Shown: positions 50,800 to 63,012, numbered from the stretch's first letter. The stretch: 64,000 nucleotides of DNA from Coriaria nepalensis (GCA_027186245.1 CP114495.1:7308501-7372500); one strand, 5' to 3'. Program-made: numbers and translations. Notes: generated by a model from the letters alone, not told the origin.

Positions 50800-50915
50800 A
50801 ATTGGACCGATATCAACATGTCGGTCCAATTTTGAACCGATATCAACATGTCAGCCCAATTTTCATTGCACCGAAATCAACATGTTGGTCCAATGAAAAT
50901 TGGACCGGTATCTCT
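50800..50915. repeat. ~35-bp tandem repeat with CCGATATCAACATGTCGG core
   Basis: Three to four degenerate head-to-tail copies of ACCGATATCAACATGTCGG plus TCCAATTTT. The core echoes the ACCGACATCTCACATGTCGGT blocks at 1.2-2.1 kb, and one isolated copy occurs at ~51960. Confidence 0.75.
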
Positions 50916-50971
50916 TTTTGTTTTTTTCAAATATTGATCTTAAAATATTTGTTTATTTGTTTGTTTTGTAG

Positions 50972-51123
50972 GAATAGATTCACCTATATACGTAACCATA
51001 TGTTTCGATAGCGAATGGATAGATGACAGTGACAATTTCAAAAACTTGGGTACCAAAAGAGTTAGAAGGAGATGTGGTAATTGCGGATGTTTAGGACACA
51101 ATAAAAAGACTTGTCAGAATTGA
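50972..51123 (+). pseudogene. Terminal exon of a Mutator-like transposase (CCHC zinc knuckle)
   Basis: After a TTTTGTAG acceptor the frame reads IDSPIYVTICFDSEWIDD, then RVRRRCGNCGCLGHNKKTCQN and a stop. CxxCxxxxHxxxxC with GHNKKTC is the zinc knuckle found at the C-terminus of plant MuDR transposases. No catalytic DDE domain is visible upstream, so only the tail remains. Confidence 0.5.
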
Positions 51124-51419
51124 TTCTACCAGTACCTGTTGAATATTTGTATGAACATTTGGAATGTTTATCTAAAAGTAAAAAAGTAAAAAAAAAAAAA
51201 AAACTAAGAAAATGAATCGATAAACACTAGTCTAGACCGAAATGTTTGGATCGAAATCTTGAGTTGAGGTTGTTAATATAAATTTGAATTTTAATAGTAA
51301 TCGTGAATTTTGAATTAAATCCTGAATTTATATTTTTTTATTTTATTTTAATTTTATTTTTCAAATGTTGAATGACATGCGTAATTTGATTACACCTTAA
51401 ATGATTTAAATCAACAACT

Positions 51420-51870
51420 TAACCAATACGGGTCGATGGGGTCGATGAGGCATTCAACTCTACGGGTTGATAGGGTCGATGCGGTCGATGGCCCATCATT
51501 TGTCAGTGGAATCGTAGAGTAATTTGGTAAAACGGGTCAATGGGGTCGATGGGGTCATAGAGTAATTTGGTTATACGGGTCGATAGGCCAAAAGTTTTAG
51601 TCTCCGTACTAAAATACTCTACTGGTCGATGGGTGTTCTGAACACCCGTCGAATCGTCGAGTATTTCATATCAGAAAGTTTTAGTCTCTGACTAAAATAC
51701 TCTACGGGTTGATGGGTGTTCTCACATGCCGGTCTAAGTTTTAGCCCGATATCTCGCATGTCGGTAATTTCATATTTACTCTAAGGGTCGATACTAGTAT
51801 AACTACTAGTATACTCATATGTCATAACTGTTGGTTTACTCTACGAATCAATGCGGTCGAAGTATATTCA
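51420..51870. repeat. CTCTACGGGTCGATGGG repeat array, part 1
   Basis: Units combine ACGGGTCGATGGGGTCGATG with TTTTAGTCTCTGTACTAAAATACTC. At least two copies match the ~84-base unit of the 53-kb arrays. Confidence 0.7.
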
Positions 51871-52282
51871 TAAGGATATTCATAAGAAAAAAAAAAAAAT
51901 ATATATATATATATATATAATTTAAATATGAAATTACTGATTAACCTTTTCATAACTTACCGATATCAACATGCCAATCCACTTTTGGACTGATATCAAA
52001 CGTTTGTTTGTTTCTTTATTTTGTAGGATTGGATTAAGAGGTTGAGGATGATGAAGAGAATAAGAATGAAAATGAGATAGAGGATGAAAATACTTCGTAA
52101 TATTATATTTGTTATTTTATTTTGTAAGAATATTTAGTATTTTAATTTTTATTTGATTTAATTTAATTTTTCAAATGTTGAATGAAATGCGTAATTTGAT
52201 TACACCTTAAATAAAAATAAGATTTTTTCTATTTAATTCATATAATGTTATTTTTGAAATATCGATTTTTATCTATTAATGA

Positions 52283-52985
52283 AAGGTAAGATCTTTAAGG
52301 TTTGAAATCTAATGTTGAAACATGAGGTCATGATAGAAAGGCTAATGTTTAAACATTAGGTCGAATGATGAAAGGTTATACCTTTAAGGTTCGAACTCTA
52401 ATGTTTAAACATTAGGTCATGATAGAAAGGTTCGAACATTAGGTCGAATGATGAAAAGTTATACCTTTAGGATTCAAACTCTAATGTTTAAACATTATGT
52501 CATAATAGAAAGGTTCGAACATTAGGTCGAATGATGAAAGGTTAGACCTTTAGGGTTTGAACTCTAATGTTTAAACATTAGGTCATGATAGAAAGGTTAG
52601 ACCTTTAGGGTTCGAACTCTAATATTTAAACATTAGGTTATGATAGAATGGTTAGACCTTTAGGGTTCGAACTCTAATGTTTAAACATTAGGTCATGATA
52701 GAAAGGTTGGAACTTTAGCTTGAATGATGAAAGGTCATACCTTTAGGGTTTGAAGTCTAATATTTAAACATTAGGTCATGATAAAAATGTCTAACTTTCT
52801 TAAACATTAGAGTTCGAATGCTAAAGTCTAACCTTTCATCATTCAAACCTTAATGATCGAACCTTTCTACTATGACCTAATGTTTAAACATTTGACTTCA
52901 AACCTAAAGGTCGAACCTTTCTATCATGACCTTATGTTTAAATATTAGACTTCGAACTCTAATGTTCGAACCTTTCTATTCATTG
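52283..52985. repeat. 55/83-bp tandem array that inverts at ~52795
   Basis: From 52283 to 52795 units repeat at 83, 83, 55, 55 and 83 bases (marker GAACTCTAATGTTTAAACATT). The 83-base form has a 28-base insert (TTCGAACATTAGGTCGAATGATGAAAG-like). From ~52800 to 52985 the same words run in reverse complement (CTTTCTATCATGACC, AACCTTTC). The unit includes AATGTTTAAACATT, a perfect 14-base palindrome. Confidence 0.9.
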
Positions 52986-53139
52986 AGTGGCCTTATATGT
53001 GTACTTAGACACCTGGACTCTATACGTTATGGATTCGAGAATAGATATCCGGGAGGAAACATAAGTCATACCCATATGTTTGACATTATATAAGATCTTG
53101 CCTCAACTCATCTACTTGATATCCAATTTGAAGATTAAA

Positions 53140-53965
53140 TATTATGAGAATTAGAAATATAGTCTATGTACTAAGATGCTCTACGGGTCTATAGGTATTA
53201 TGAACATATGTAAACCCGTAGAGTAATTCAGATCAGAGAGTTTTAGTCTCTATACTTAAGTACTATACGGGTTGATGGGTGTTTTGAACACCCGTAGACC
53301 TGTAGAGTAATTCAAATTAGAGATTTTTAGTCTTAGTACTAAAGTTCTCTATGGGTCGATGGGTGTTTTGAACACCTGTAGACTCGTAAAGTAATTCAAA
53401 TCAGAGAGTTTTAGTCTCTGTACTAAAATATTCTACGGGTCGATGGGTTTTCTGAACACCCAACCTGTGAAGGGCTCATCGACCCTTAGAGTAACTTAGA
53501 GTTACATGTGAGATGAAGGGTTGAAGGGCCGAAGACTCAGACTGACATATCACATGTCGATTTGAAACTAGCAGTTATGCTCTCATTCTCATCTCACTCA
53601 CTCAGCCACTTCATTTTCATCTCACTCGGCCATAGAAGATAGAAATACAATTAGATAGATGAAATACAATTAGATTAGAGAGTTTTAGTCTCTGACTGAA
53701 ATAATTTACAGACTGATGGGTGTTTTGAACACCCGTCGAGTATTTCAGATCAGAGAGTTTTAGTCTCTCTACTAAAATACTCTACAGGTCGATGGGTGTT
53801 CTGAACACTCGTCGGCCCGTAGAGTAACTCATATAAGAGTGTTTAAGTCTTTGTACTAAAATACTCTACGGGTCGATGGGTGGTCTATACACCCGTAGAG
53901 TAATTCAGATCAAAGAGTTTTAATCTCTATACTTAAGTACTCTACGGGTCGATGGCTGTTTTAAA
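53140..53965. repeat. 84-bp tandem arrays with a palindromic unit
   Basis: Two blocks (~53140-53475 and ~53670-53965) share an 84-base unit; GAGTAATTCA landmarks fall at 53221, 53305 and 53389. Each unit contains a near-perfect inverted repeat, CTCTACGGGTCGATGGGTGTTC facing GAACACCCGTCGACCCGTAGAG, plus a smaller one, CAGAGAGTTTTAGTCTCTG. The blocks are separated by a stretch carrying GAAGGGTTGAAGG and CACATGTCGA words. Confidence 0.9.
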
Positions 53966-54359
53966 TGGGCTATGGGCCTAAATTCTCACTTAGGAAGTAT
54001 ATTTCAAGGTTTAAGCCCATTACAAAATTTGTAAAAACAATGACCTTGTTTTTATTTTTTTCATTAAAATTATATATATTAACAATTTACTAAAATGAAA
54101 AGGAAAAACAAAAAGAAGGAAGCTCGAACACAGTCTGAATCGCAGAAAACATTTGAAATCCTAACTTTCATGAATTCTCGTGTCGAATTCACTGAATTCG
54201 AAAACGTTTGTTTCGCAAAAGTTAGCAGTCGACAAAATCTGAAGACAAATTTCGAAAAAAATATCGATGGTAATCAACAGTATGACAATGGCATCAGAGT
54301 GACAATGAAATATTGATTTCATGTTTCTTTCGAGTTGTCATATTCCTTTTCATTTGAAA

Positions 54360-54690
54360 TTTGAGGTATTTACAATGCTCGGATCATCGAGCAGTTTATA
54401 ATGTAGTACTTGATGGATATATGGGACCATCGAGCAAGAAGTTCATATGTACTCTCGATGAATGGCATCGAGCCATCGAGCAAGAAGTTTATATGCACTC
54501 TCGATGAATGGCCATTGAGCCATCAGACAATCAAGCAATATATATGGCTCGATGGACATTAATATTCCCATCGAGCCATCGAGCCATTGAGTAGTCATTA
54601 TAAACTACTTGATGGTCCTGCAGTTCACATGAACTACTCGATGGGTCGATACCGTTTATATTCCCATCGAGCCATCGAGTATTACAGTCT
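54360..54690. repeat. ATCGAGCCATCGAG repeat in a probable intron
   Basis: Degenerate copies of CCATCGAGCCATCGAG, CTCGATGAATGG and TACTCGATGGGTCGAT fill the sequence between the Lys-rich first exon and the DUF1985 exon. The core is the same as in the Copia LTR minisatellite. Confidence 0.75.
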
Positions 54691-57002
54691 TATTTTGAAC
54701 TTTATTGTTTTTTTAATTTTTAATTTAGTTTTATACAGTTTTGTTTAATTATTTTTCATTTCAGGTGGATCAAATTCCTATATATCGTGAGCTACAACTT
54801 ATAATTGATCAAAGTCTTTGTTTCAAGATCTGCACTACTATGATATCAAAGCAGGAAGTGGTGATTGCTGATGTAAGGAAGAATTTGACCCCAGTACAAT
54901 TGGAGTCTTTTAGGTATACTTATCTTTTTGGATGTGAGTAGTAAACTTAAGAACTCAGGCCAAGTTATAAACTTTTTCATTCTTCGGCGAGTGAAGTGCA
55001 CGAAGAAGCACGAATTGTGGTTTACGCACTGCAAGAGGCCTATGCAGTTTGTCCCAAGGGAGTTTGCATTGGTGACGGGGTTAACATGTCATGTAGAACT
55101 TTCGGACCACATAATTAAGTGGATAGAAAAAGACGAGCACTTGTTGAGGAAGTATCTTGGTAGGAAGCTTGTCAATGTGTCAGAGCTATCAGGGAAATTT
55201 AGAAGTGATGATGAGCCATGGAATAACAAGGATGGTGAGAATGTGAAGATGGCTCTTGTTTACTTCATTGTGACAGTCCTTTTGGCACAAGGGCGGAGGA
55301 AGAAGATCTGGCCATTAACATTATCCATAGCCAACAATTTAGTCCAGCTCGAGCAATACCCTTAAGGTAGACTTAGTTATGAGCTTACAATTCAATCTCT
55401 TAAAAAGGATATCAAGAAGAAGGCAGTTGCACATAGGGACTGGTTAGAGGGGACGAAGCCGAAAGAGAAACCTTTGACTTATATAGATTTTTGTTTGCAT
55501 TACAGGTTAGAGTTTATATTTAACTTTTACTGTATTTTGGTTTATATTTGCTAATAGTTAATTCATAACTATATAGCTATATGGTTACTAAACCATTCCT
55601 TATCTTTGAAGAAAAGCTAGAGTTTGGGGTAATGAGAATTGCATGCCTCAAATTTAAGTTGGTCATCAGTGGATCCACCCATTAGTCATGAAAATGTCGA
55701 GTCGTGGACTAGGGAAAAATAAGTAAGGTTTCATTTCTTTAATTCATCTACTACTTTAGGTCATCATATTGATTGGAATCCTAAAACAACTAAGAAAGAA
55801 TCAACTGAGGAGTATTTGACCACTCTTCAAGCTTTCGTGGATGAGGATGACGAAGGTGTGGAACACTAGACAAGGTTGTTGGAGGAAGAAGAAAACGTAG
55901 TAAAAGAAGTAGAAGAAGAAGAAAAAATAGTAGAAAAAGTAGTAGATGAAGAAGAAGTAAAAATATAAGAAAAGGTAGAAGAAAAAAAAAGTATATGAAG
56001 AAGAAGGGGAAGTAGAAGCAGAAGGTGATAAAGTTGAGATGAAAATGAAAATGACATTGAGATTGGAGGATCTTATTGCTGGCTTAGAGAGGAAGATTAT
56101 AGGAGGGATGGATAAGATGTTAAAAGAATTGAGAGATGATATGAATAGACGAATAGGGAAGATGGAGAAGATGCTTATAAATATTAGAGATGGGATGGTT
56201 CCCTTGAAATCTCTCTCATATTCGCCAATATTTGTCACATCTCCGATGGTCCATCAAATGTCACCGCCTCCTATATCGGCTGACATAGTTACATCACTAC
56301 CACCAAAAGATAAATATGTAGAGGAGTCGGTAGAGACGTTTGTTAGCCCGCCCATCATTGAGATTGGATAGGGTCAAAGGATGAAGAAGCGTGCTCCGGC
56401 CCTCACATCTCCCTTTATAGACATCGATAAGAAGCAAAAATATAAAAAGAAGAAGGGATTGTCGATGACTCCGCTTCTTATCCCAAATAAGGATTACGAG
56501 AGGGCTATGCAATAATGGCTAGAGACTGACACTATAAAGTAAGTATTTTTTTCTTAAACTTTAACTTCATTTAAGATTTATTTTATTTATTACATTATTT
56601 GCTTATGAGAACTTGATTTTTCTCTGTTAGTGAGCTGATGATAGGTTTTGATGGCCAAAAGTACGATAAGGAATTTTTTCACATGATACTGCATCCCTCG
56701 TCATGGCTAGATTGTTTTGTAAGCATTCAAAACTATTTTTGAAAACTATTTTGTACACATTAATAAATTTATGAAAAGCTAATTAGCCTAATTGATTGTT
56801 TTTATTATTTTACTTTATGGTTCTAGCATGTAGATGAATACATGTTTCTTCTACGGATGAGGCATCATAAGTTTAATGATGTGTTTGACCAATCCGCCAC
56901 TTTCATAGATCAAGTATTCCCTCAGTTCCTACAGATATATTGGAATGAGTCATTCAAGAACTTCAAGTAGGAAGATCGAGAAGTCATGCATTTCCAGACA
57001 AT

Positions 57003-59139
57003 TCTCTGATGAAGTCGAACGTCAATGGTGAGGCACCGGTCACTGGAATTGCATGGAGGCATGTAGACCAGGTGAGGCACCAGTCACTACCCTCCACAAA
57101 GGGTCCTTGTACCAGGTTTTTCTTTCGCTTCCCTAGGGAACAAACTCGGGGCTGCTCACTTAAAGGTCCCTCCGTTTGCATCTTCATTCACCCTATCTCG
57201 AGACTCCTTACTTTCTCTTGTTCAGCTTACCTACAACACAAGTAAGTAATGTGAGCTAAAACCTATTCAAATACATTTGGAAAACTTCATTGAATGGTGT
57301 TGCAAACTCTTATAAAACTTTATATGCAAATGTGATGCTCTTTCTACTATGGGCTCGAAAGATGTTGTCGCCGGCACTACTGTGATCTATGGTCCTCTAT
57401 GACTAAATATTTAGGATCAGCAATCTCTCTCAATCAAACCTGATCAGATCACATCTATAATCTATCTAGGATCAATGACCTTTCTCAGTCAGACCCAATC
57501 AGATCAACTCTATAATTAACTACCTCTCTCAGTCAAATCGGACCAAGCAACGCTTCACTAAAATGTCATGCTTATGATATATGTCAAGCATCACTTTATC
57601 TCATTAAAGCATAACATTTCTCTCTACTGCTTTTTGCATAAAAACTAAAGGTGCTCTCCACTTTTGGAAAATTTATATATTCAACTAATATAATCACAAT
57701 TCCAACATGTTTTATAAAAATATAGTACCACGCAATCAATTTATGGTTCAATATGTAATTGCATTCATATAATTATTATAAAACTCATGCTAAACAAATA
57801 GTGAAAAGAACTAATGTTGTAGATGAGACTTTACATACCTGTAGTCTATTCTATCTTGGTACGGGTTGTAGTCTCAAATTTCTTTTCCTTCTTTCTTCCT
57901 TTCTTGTTCCCTCTCTTAATTTTTCTTCCTCTCCATTCTTTCTTAATGACTCTAACTAGCTGGCTCAGGCTTTCTACAATGAAAGAATTTTTTCCATGCC
58001 AATTAGCATATAATCACAACAAGTGTATGCCATTTTTCTAGGCACTGTTCATTTGTGATGACTAATTTAGTTTATTAAATGCTTAAGCTGATGTACTGTT
58101 CCTATTCATTGAACCGCGGCTTCCCTAGTGAGAGGTGTGGGGAATTAGCCATGCCACTTAGTGTATTATCATTACAGGTTTATGCCATAAGTTTGGATAA
58201 CTATCTTGTAGTGATAACTAATCCAAAACAATTAATGCTTGATATGCTATATTGATTCGCTTAACCTAAATAGCATCCACGTGTTTTTCCTGCATTTTGT
58301 AGGCATTGACCCTATAGACCCGTCGACGGAGTCATCGACCCATTGACCCCGTCGACTCATCGACCCCGTCGACCCACTTATGTGTTGAAGGAATCGACCC
58401 TATCAACCCCTTCGACATCGAGTATATCGAGCTCTTTTCACACTAAGGGTGTCAACCCTTCGACCCATTTGCTTACTAAAGGCGTCGACCTGTAGACCCA
58501 TAGAATACGTTAACCCTTTGACCCTTTTTCCTTGTTGAAGGTGTCGACCTATAGACACGTAGACTACGTCGACCCTTCGACCCTTTTTTCCTTATTGAAG
58601 GCGTCGACCTGTAGACCCATAGAGTATGTCGACCCTTTGCCCTTTTTTTCCTTATTAAAGGTGTTGACCTGTAGACCCGTAAAGTACGTCGACCCTTTTT
58701 CCTTATTGAAGGTGTCGACCAATAGACCTGTAGAGTACGTTGACCCTTCGACTCTTTATCCTTATTAAGGCGTCGACCTATAGACCTGTAGAGTACGTCG
58801 ACCCTTTGCCTCTTTTTCCTTATTGAAGGCGTTGACTTGTAGACACTTCACATATAGAAGGGCGTCAACCCTTCACATTTTGAGGGCGTCCAGCCCGTCG
58901 ACCTTTCATGTTTTGAAGGCGTCGACCCTATTAACCCTTCACATTTTGAGGGCGTCGACCCTATCTATCCTTCATGATTTGATGGCGTCGATCCCTTCAC
59001 ATTTTTTAATGCATAATGAGGGCGTTAATCCCTTTAAACTTACTTTCCCATTACTATGCCCAGTATAGAAATATTGGGGGGTTTAGCATAAGAAAACTCT
59101 TTGTCTAATTACATAGAGTAGGAAAATTGGGATATTACA
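57003..59139. mobile_element. Probable LTR insertion splitting the DUF1985/Ulp1 gene
   Basis: The ~2.1 kb between the two Ulp1 parts has no gag-pol and ends GGGATATTACA, like many plant Gypsy LTRs; it may begin at TGATGAAG near 57008. Internal sequence includes a locally repeated GAGGCACCGGTCACT block (57.04-57.09 kb). Termini are not certain and no target duplication was identified; it could also be a deletion-insertion composite. Confidence 0.4.
58290..59040. repeat. 60-bp minisatellite, GTCGACC...CCTTATTGAAGGC
   Basis: CTTATTGAAG landmarks at 58531, 58591, 58651, 58702, 58761 and 58819 give a unit of ~60 bases (one of 51) containing GTCGACCTGTAGACCCGTAGAGTACGTCGACCC. Left of it (58.29-58.45 kb) are shorter GTCGACCCATCGACCCC units; right of it (58.85-59.03 kb) ~35-base GGGCGTCGACCCTTCACATTTTGA units. 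A frame through the array gives a 20-residue repeat because 60 is divisible by three; this is not evidence of a gene. Confidence 0.9.
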
Positions 59140-59629
59140 ATCGTGGACATTTTGTAAACGTAATATTATGGCCATGCACAGCCTCTCAAGTAGCAATTAC
59201 TATAGTAAGAAGATATTAGAATTATTAATTCTGATGAGCACAATAATCCCGTACTTGTTAAGGAGTGGTGGGTCTGAGTGCAGTCTTGAACTATTCGAGA
59301 TCATCATGGTCCCCAAATTGTAGGAGAACTTATCAATAGTAAAAGGGGATTGTGGAGTGTATATGTTGAAATATTTAGAGTATCACCATGCAGATTTAAA
59401 TGTAAACATAATTTGTGATGACCATATGAGTCTTTTTCGGCGTCAGATAACATGTGACCTACATAAAAAATATATAGACATTTAATAAATTGATATTCGA
59501 AATTTTGATTTTGTGACATTTGTAATGATTTTGTAATTTTATGTATTAATATATGTAAGTTTGATAAATATGATATTGTAAATTCCATAAATATATTGTA
59601 AGTTTGATAAATATGATATTGTAAGTCTC

Positions 59630-60070
59630 TGACCTCTAAAACCAAAGGCTCAAAGGTCCCATCGACATATCGAGTAAACTAAAAATTATGATACTCGACT
59701 GGTATGTGCATCTCAGACCTCTACTAGTCGAAGGGTCGAAGGCCCCATCAACGTCGAGTAAATTAGAAGTTATGATACTCGACGGGTCTGTGCATCTCAA
59801 ACCTCTACTGGTAGAAGGGTCGAAGGCCATCGACCCATCGAGTAAATAAGAAGTTATGATACTCGACAGGTCGCTAGGGCCTTCAACCCATCAAGTATTA
59901 TAACTGGACCTTGTAATAGTTTAAGATAAGATAAACAATAGCCGACTTGTGAAGCGCCCTTTGATCCTTTAGAGTTACTAGAGTTACTCTTTGAGTTGAA
60001 GGCCTCGAGGCCTTGATATGCATAGACCAACATCTCACATCTTAGTCTGAGACTGACATCTCACATAGGA
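59630..60070. repeat. GTCGAAGG / CGACCCATCGAGTAAA repeats
   Basis: Three copies of a ~60-70-base unit (TCTCAGACCTCTACTGGTCGAAGGGTCGAAGGCCC...CGAGTAAATTAGAAGTTATGATACTCGAC) span 59.64-59.88 kb. They are followed by ATAGACCAACATCTCACAT and GACTGACATCTCACAT blocks like those at 1.2-2.1 kb. Confidence 0.8.
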
Positions 60071-60239
60071 GCTGAAATCGATTTCATTTATGTCATTACC
60101 TTGACTATGCTAAAAAAATCATCATGATTAGTAGCAACAATCATAGGTATGTCACTCCTATAATCCTCCTAATGATTATCAATATGAGGCACATCACTCC
60201 TACAAAAAATATGAATATCAGAAGGGTTAGAAAATTGAT

Positions 60240-60600
60240 GACGCTCTCCACCACACGAATCTCCTTCCATCTTCGAAAGCGACATAACATATAGTGGATA
60301 TTTTTTTCTCTTTACATTATAAGTGTCGAATAAATCCCTTTACGTTTTAGTCATTTTTTATATATAACGATGAAGACCACAATGTACAAATAGGCTTATA
60401 CGATAGTTTTAATCTAAATTCATTATGATCAATGTTGATAGAATCGTACACGATATTGAACAACTGATTATAAGTGATATTAAATTCTACCGAAGCTCAG
60501 GTCGACTCTTTGTGATTTGAATGTCAATACCATGAATTCTGATTCTCATTTTAGTTCATACTCTCCTTCCATTCACCATTGAAACATATACTTGAAGCAT
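60240..60600 (-). pseudogene. N-terminal fragment of a Mutator-like (mudrA) transposase
   Basis: On the minus strand, with stops and frame changes, YVSMVNGRR is followed by FNITYNQLFNIVYDSINIDHNEFRLKLSYKPIC. This resembles the N-terminus of plant MuDR transposases (V..NG...; ITYxxLxxxIY...IDxxExxLKLSYKP). No DDE catalytic region follows. Orientation is opposite to the zinc-knuckle exon at 51 kb, so these are either separate elements or a rearranged one. Confidence 0.4.
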
Positions 60601-60639
60601 TAAAAAAAGAAAAACTTGAAAAAATAAATATAGGACCCG

Positions 60640-60800
60640 TCGACCAGTAGATCCATCGACCCATCGAGTACTTTGCATACTAGAGGTGCCGAAAGCATCA
60701 ACCCATCAAGTACGTCAAGCACTCCACCTATTGCAGGCCTCGAGTACGTCGAGCACTTCACCTATTAAAGGCATCGAGTATCCCGACCCTGCATTTAACT
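60640..60800. repeat. CGACCCATCGAGTAC short repeat
   Basis: Degenerate copies of CCATCGACCCATCGAGTAC, GGCCTCGAGTACGTCGAGCACT and CACCTATTAAAGGCATCGAGTA. Same core as the Copia-LTR and 58-kb arrays. Confidence 0.75.
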
Positions 60801-60859
60801 TTGATGCAGATTATTTTGTGCACGTTGTAGAATAAGAATCAAGTACACACATAATACAA

Positions 60860-63010
60860 AAAAGAATATATATTTTTATTTCGATTATGATGATCAATCA
60901 ACTATTCAAAGAGAAATCAACAAAAAAAAAACTTAAACTTGCCAAATCAAATCGCGTTCGAACTAGTAAAATTCAAAAGTTTACCGATAAAACAAGTAAA
61001 TGAATCAAAATATGATTGATTCGAGTAAGGTCACAAATGTGAAATATGAGTTTTGGAATGGTCTGTTTAGAGGAAGCAAAATTGGTTAAGTTAATAAGTT
61101 TTTTTTTTCTTTACCGTTGGAACGAATCAAAAGTTGAACATGAGAGTAGTTTCATAATTGTATATTTTATTAATTAATTTTTAAAGAAAAATAAAATATA
61201 AAGGCCAGTTTGTAAGGAAATTTTTTTTGAATGTTTTTTTGTTAAAAAATGTTTTTTCATAAGACCCGCTAGCCCATTAACCTTTTACCAAACTCTAGTT
61301 AGGAAATTTATTTATTTTACTATAACTATAAAAATCAAATAAAGCCAAAGGAAATTTAACTAAAGTTCTAATTGCTGATGTATAGAATAACATATGGTAG
61401 ATATTTTTTTCCCCAAGAAAAATTATATATATCATATATAATAAAAGTTGAGTTTAAATATAAATTATATTATGCTTGTATTTTCAACTTTTTACAGTAT
61501 ACTATATAGCAATTTTACTATCAAATTTCTTAAAATACCGTTATTCAATATTTTATAATAATTTTATAAAATATTATTTATTATGATCATTATAATCTTA
61601 TCATAATTCTTTTTTCTTCTTTTTTTTTTATTAAAAAAAATCATCTATAAATAAATAATTTCTTTTTTAATCTCACTCTTAGCTTCACTTCTCCTATATA
61701 TACTCACATCTCTCCAACATTTTGACTTTACATCTTTTCATATAACATTCGTACTTTTAATACTATTACTTTATAATATGTGAAAAGTGAAAGTAATTAT
61801 GTTAATGATCTACATAATTAAAATAAAGATTGACACATAAAAATGAGAATACAAAAATTTGAGATGTTCTTGATCTCAAAACAAATAATGAATTTATTAA
61901 TTTTAATATGCTTCTACTTAATGAGAAGATAATTCTCTCATCTAATTTAATTATTAAATGAATTTATTTAATTAATATTCTCTCTATTTCTTTTTTTTTT
62001 TTAATATTATTTATAGATACATCATATTTATATTTACGAGTTAGATAGCTTATATAAGTATGAATCTATTACAAAAACGTTTAAATTTAAATGCATTACA
62101 TTGAAAAATTGTAGGAGTCCAGTGGTTTTATTTGTTATTATTATTATTTTTTTTTTTTTTTAATAGAAAGATTAATGGTAATAGAAAGATATTATTTATT
62201 ATCACGTGATGGGGTAATTTAATGGAAAGGGTTAATTTTATTAATAGCTAAAATAGAACGATAAATGGTATTAATAGAAAGTCCAACAACAGTCAAAAAG
62301 TTTTGAATTTTATTGAAATGTGGCAAATGTATTAGTGGTTAACCTTATGTAGCCGTTATATTTCTTAATTCTTATTCTGTCACCACCCAAACATTGTCTG
62401 CCAAGAAAATAACTTGAAACTGGTGGCGATTGTATGATATATAATAAGTAAATGTAAAAAATGAATATGTCATATATGATAGAGAGCACTATGGATTGCT
62501 GTAAATATGTGTCATTATCGAGATACAGGAGTATAGAATGTTGTCATTCAATGGTAATATTGAATTATCATTAAAAAATATGAGGGCAATTCAAGTAAGG
62601 TGGTGAGAATTTGTATTACGTGGCATGCTTAGAATGGTGGAAGATGCCACCATCATGCATAATTTAAAAAAAAAAAAAAGTGAGATGAGTTGATAATATT
62701 CATATTACCAAGTATAGTGGTGGAGCTAGAATTGTATAAATTATAATTTCTAATATAGTAAATGTAGAAAATTATTGAGGTGGTATATTTTTATATTGTG
62801 TCGGATTAAGTTTAAGATTGAATATTTTTACAGTCTAATAAAAAATGAGAACTTTTTTTTTTCCTTTTTTTTCTCTCTTTTACACTTATTAGTTCTGCAA
62901 AAATTGTTTTCACTGGAATTACAATACTCTGCATGGTTGATGGTTTCAATAATAAAAAAATGAAACAAAAATAAACTTAACAAAACGCTACCCTTCTTAA
63001 ACCTTGGTAC
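60860..63010. other. AT-rich DNA, no gene seen
   Basis: Two kilobases of AT-rich sequence without coding character or recognisable transposon domains. Homopolymer T and A runs are frequent. A small local duplication of AATAGAAAGATTAATGGTAAT-like sequence occurs near 62165-62280. Confidence 0.5.
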
Positions 63011-63012
63011 TG

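Larger units (their letters stand above)
54095..59490 (+). pseudogene. DUF1985 / Ulp1-protease gene of a Mutator-like transposon, interrupted
   Basis: Spliced gene remnant typical of plant MULEs carrying a SUMO-protease-like gene. A Lys-rich exon starts at 54095 (MKRKNKKKEART). The DUF1985 exon (54766-~55505) contains ISKQEVVIADVRKNLTP, FTHCKRPMQFVPREFALVTGL and GRLSYELTIQSLKKDIKKK. It has a frameshift near 54928 and a stop where YPWGRLSY would have Trp (~55365). An acidic and coiled-coil segment follows (55.85-56.37 kb), then KKRAPALTSPF, exon 56631-56718 (SSWLDCF) and exon 56827-~57000. The Ulp1 C-terminus resumes at ~59140-59490 with KGDCGVYMLKYLEYH, including the catalytic-Cys GDCG motif. 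Between them lies a ~2.1-kb insertion, and the expected catalytic His block is missing. No active protease can be made. Confidence 0.75.

Noticed and set aside
52283..53965. CRISPR-like arrangement of repeats
   Set aside because: Units are contiguous tandem repeats, not identical repeats with unique spacers, and the host is a plant.
55801..56238. 145-codon minus-strand frame rich in Phe, Tyr and Ser
   Set aside because: Antisense of the acidic (Glu-rich) segment of the DUF1985/Ulp1 remnant.
57009..57245. 78-codon frame (MKSNVNGEAPVTGIAWRHVDQV...)
   Set aside because: Lies in the probable LTR insertion, includes a local sequence repeat and matches no family I recognise.
58532..59068. Frames with a regular 20-residue repeat (VDPSTLFSLLKVSTxRPVEY-like)
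   Set aside because: The 60-base minisatellite is divisible by three, so a periodic open frame is expected without selection.
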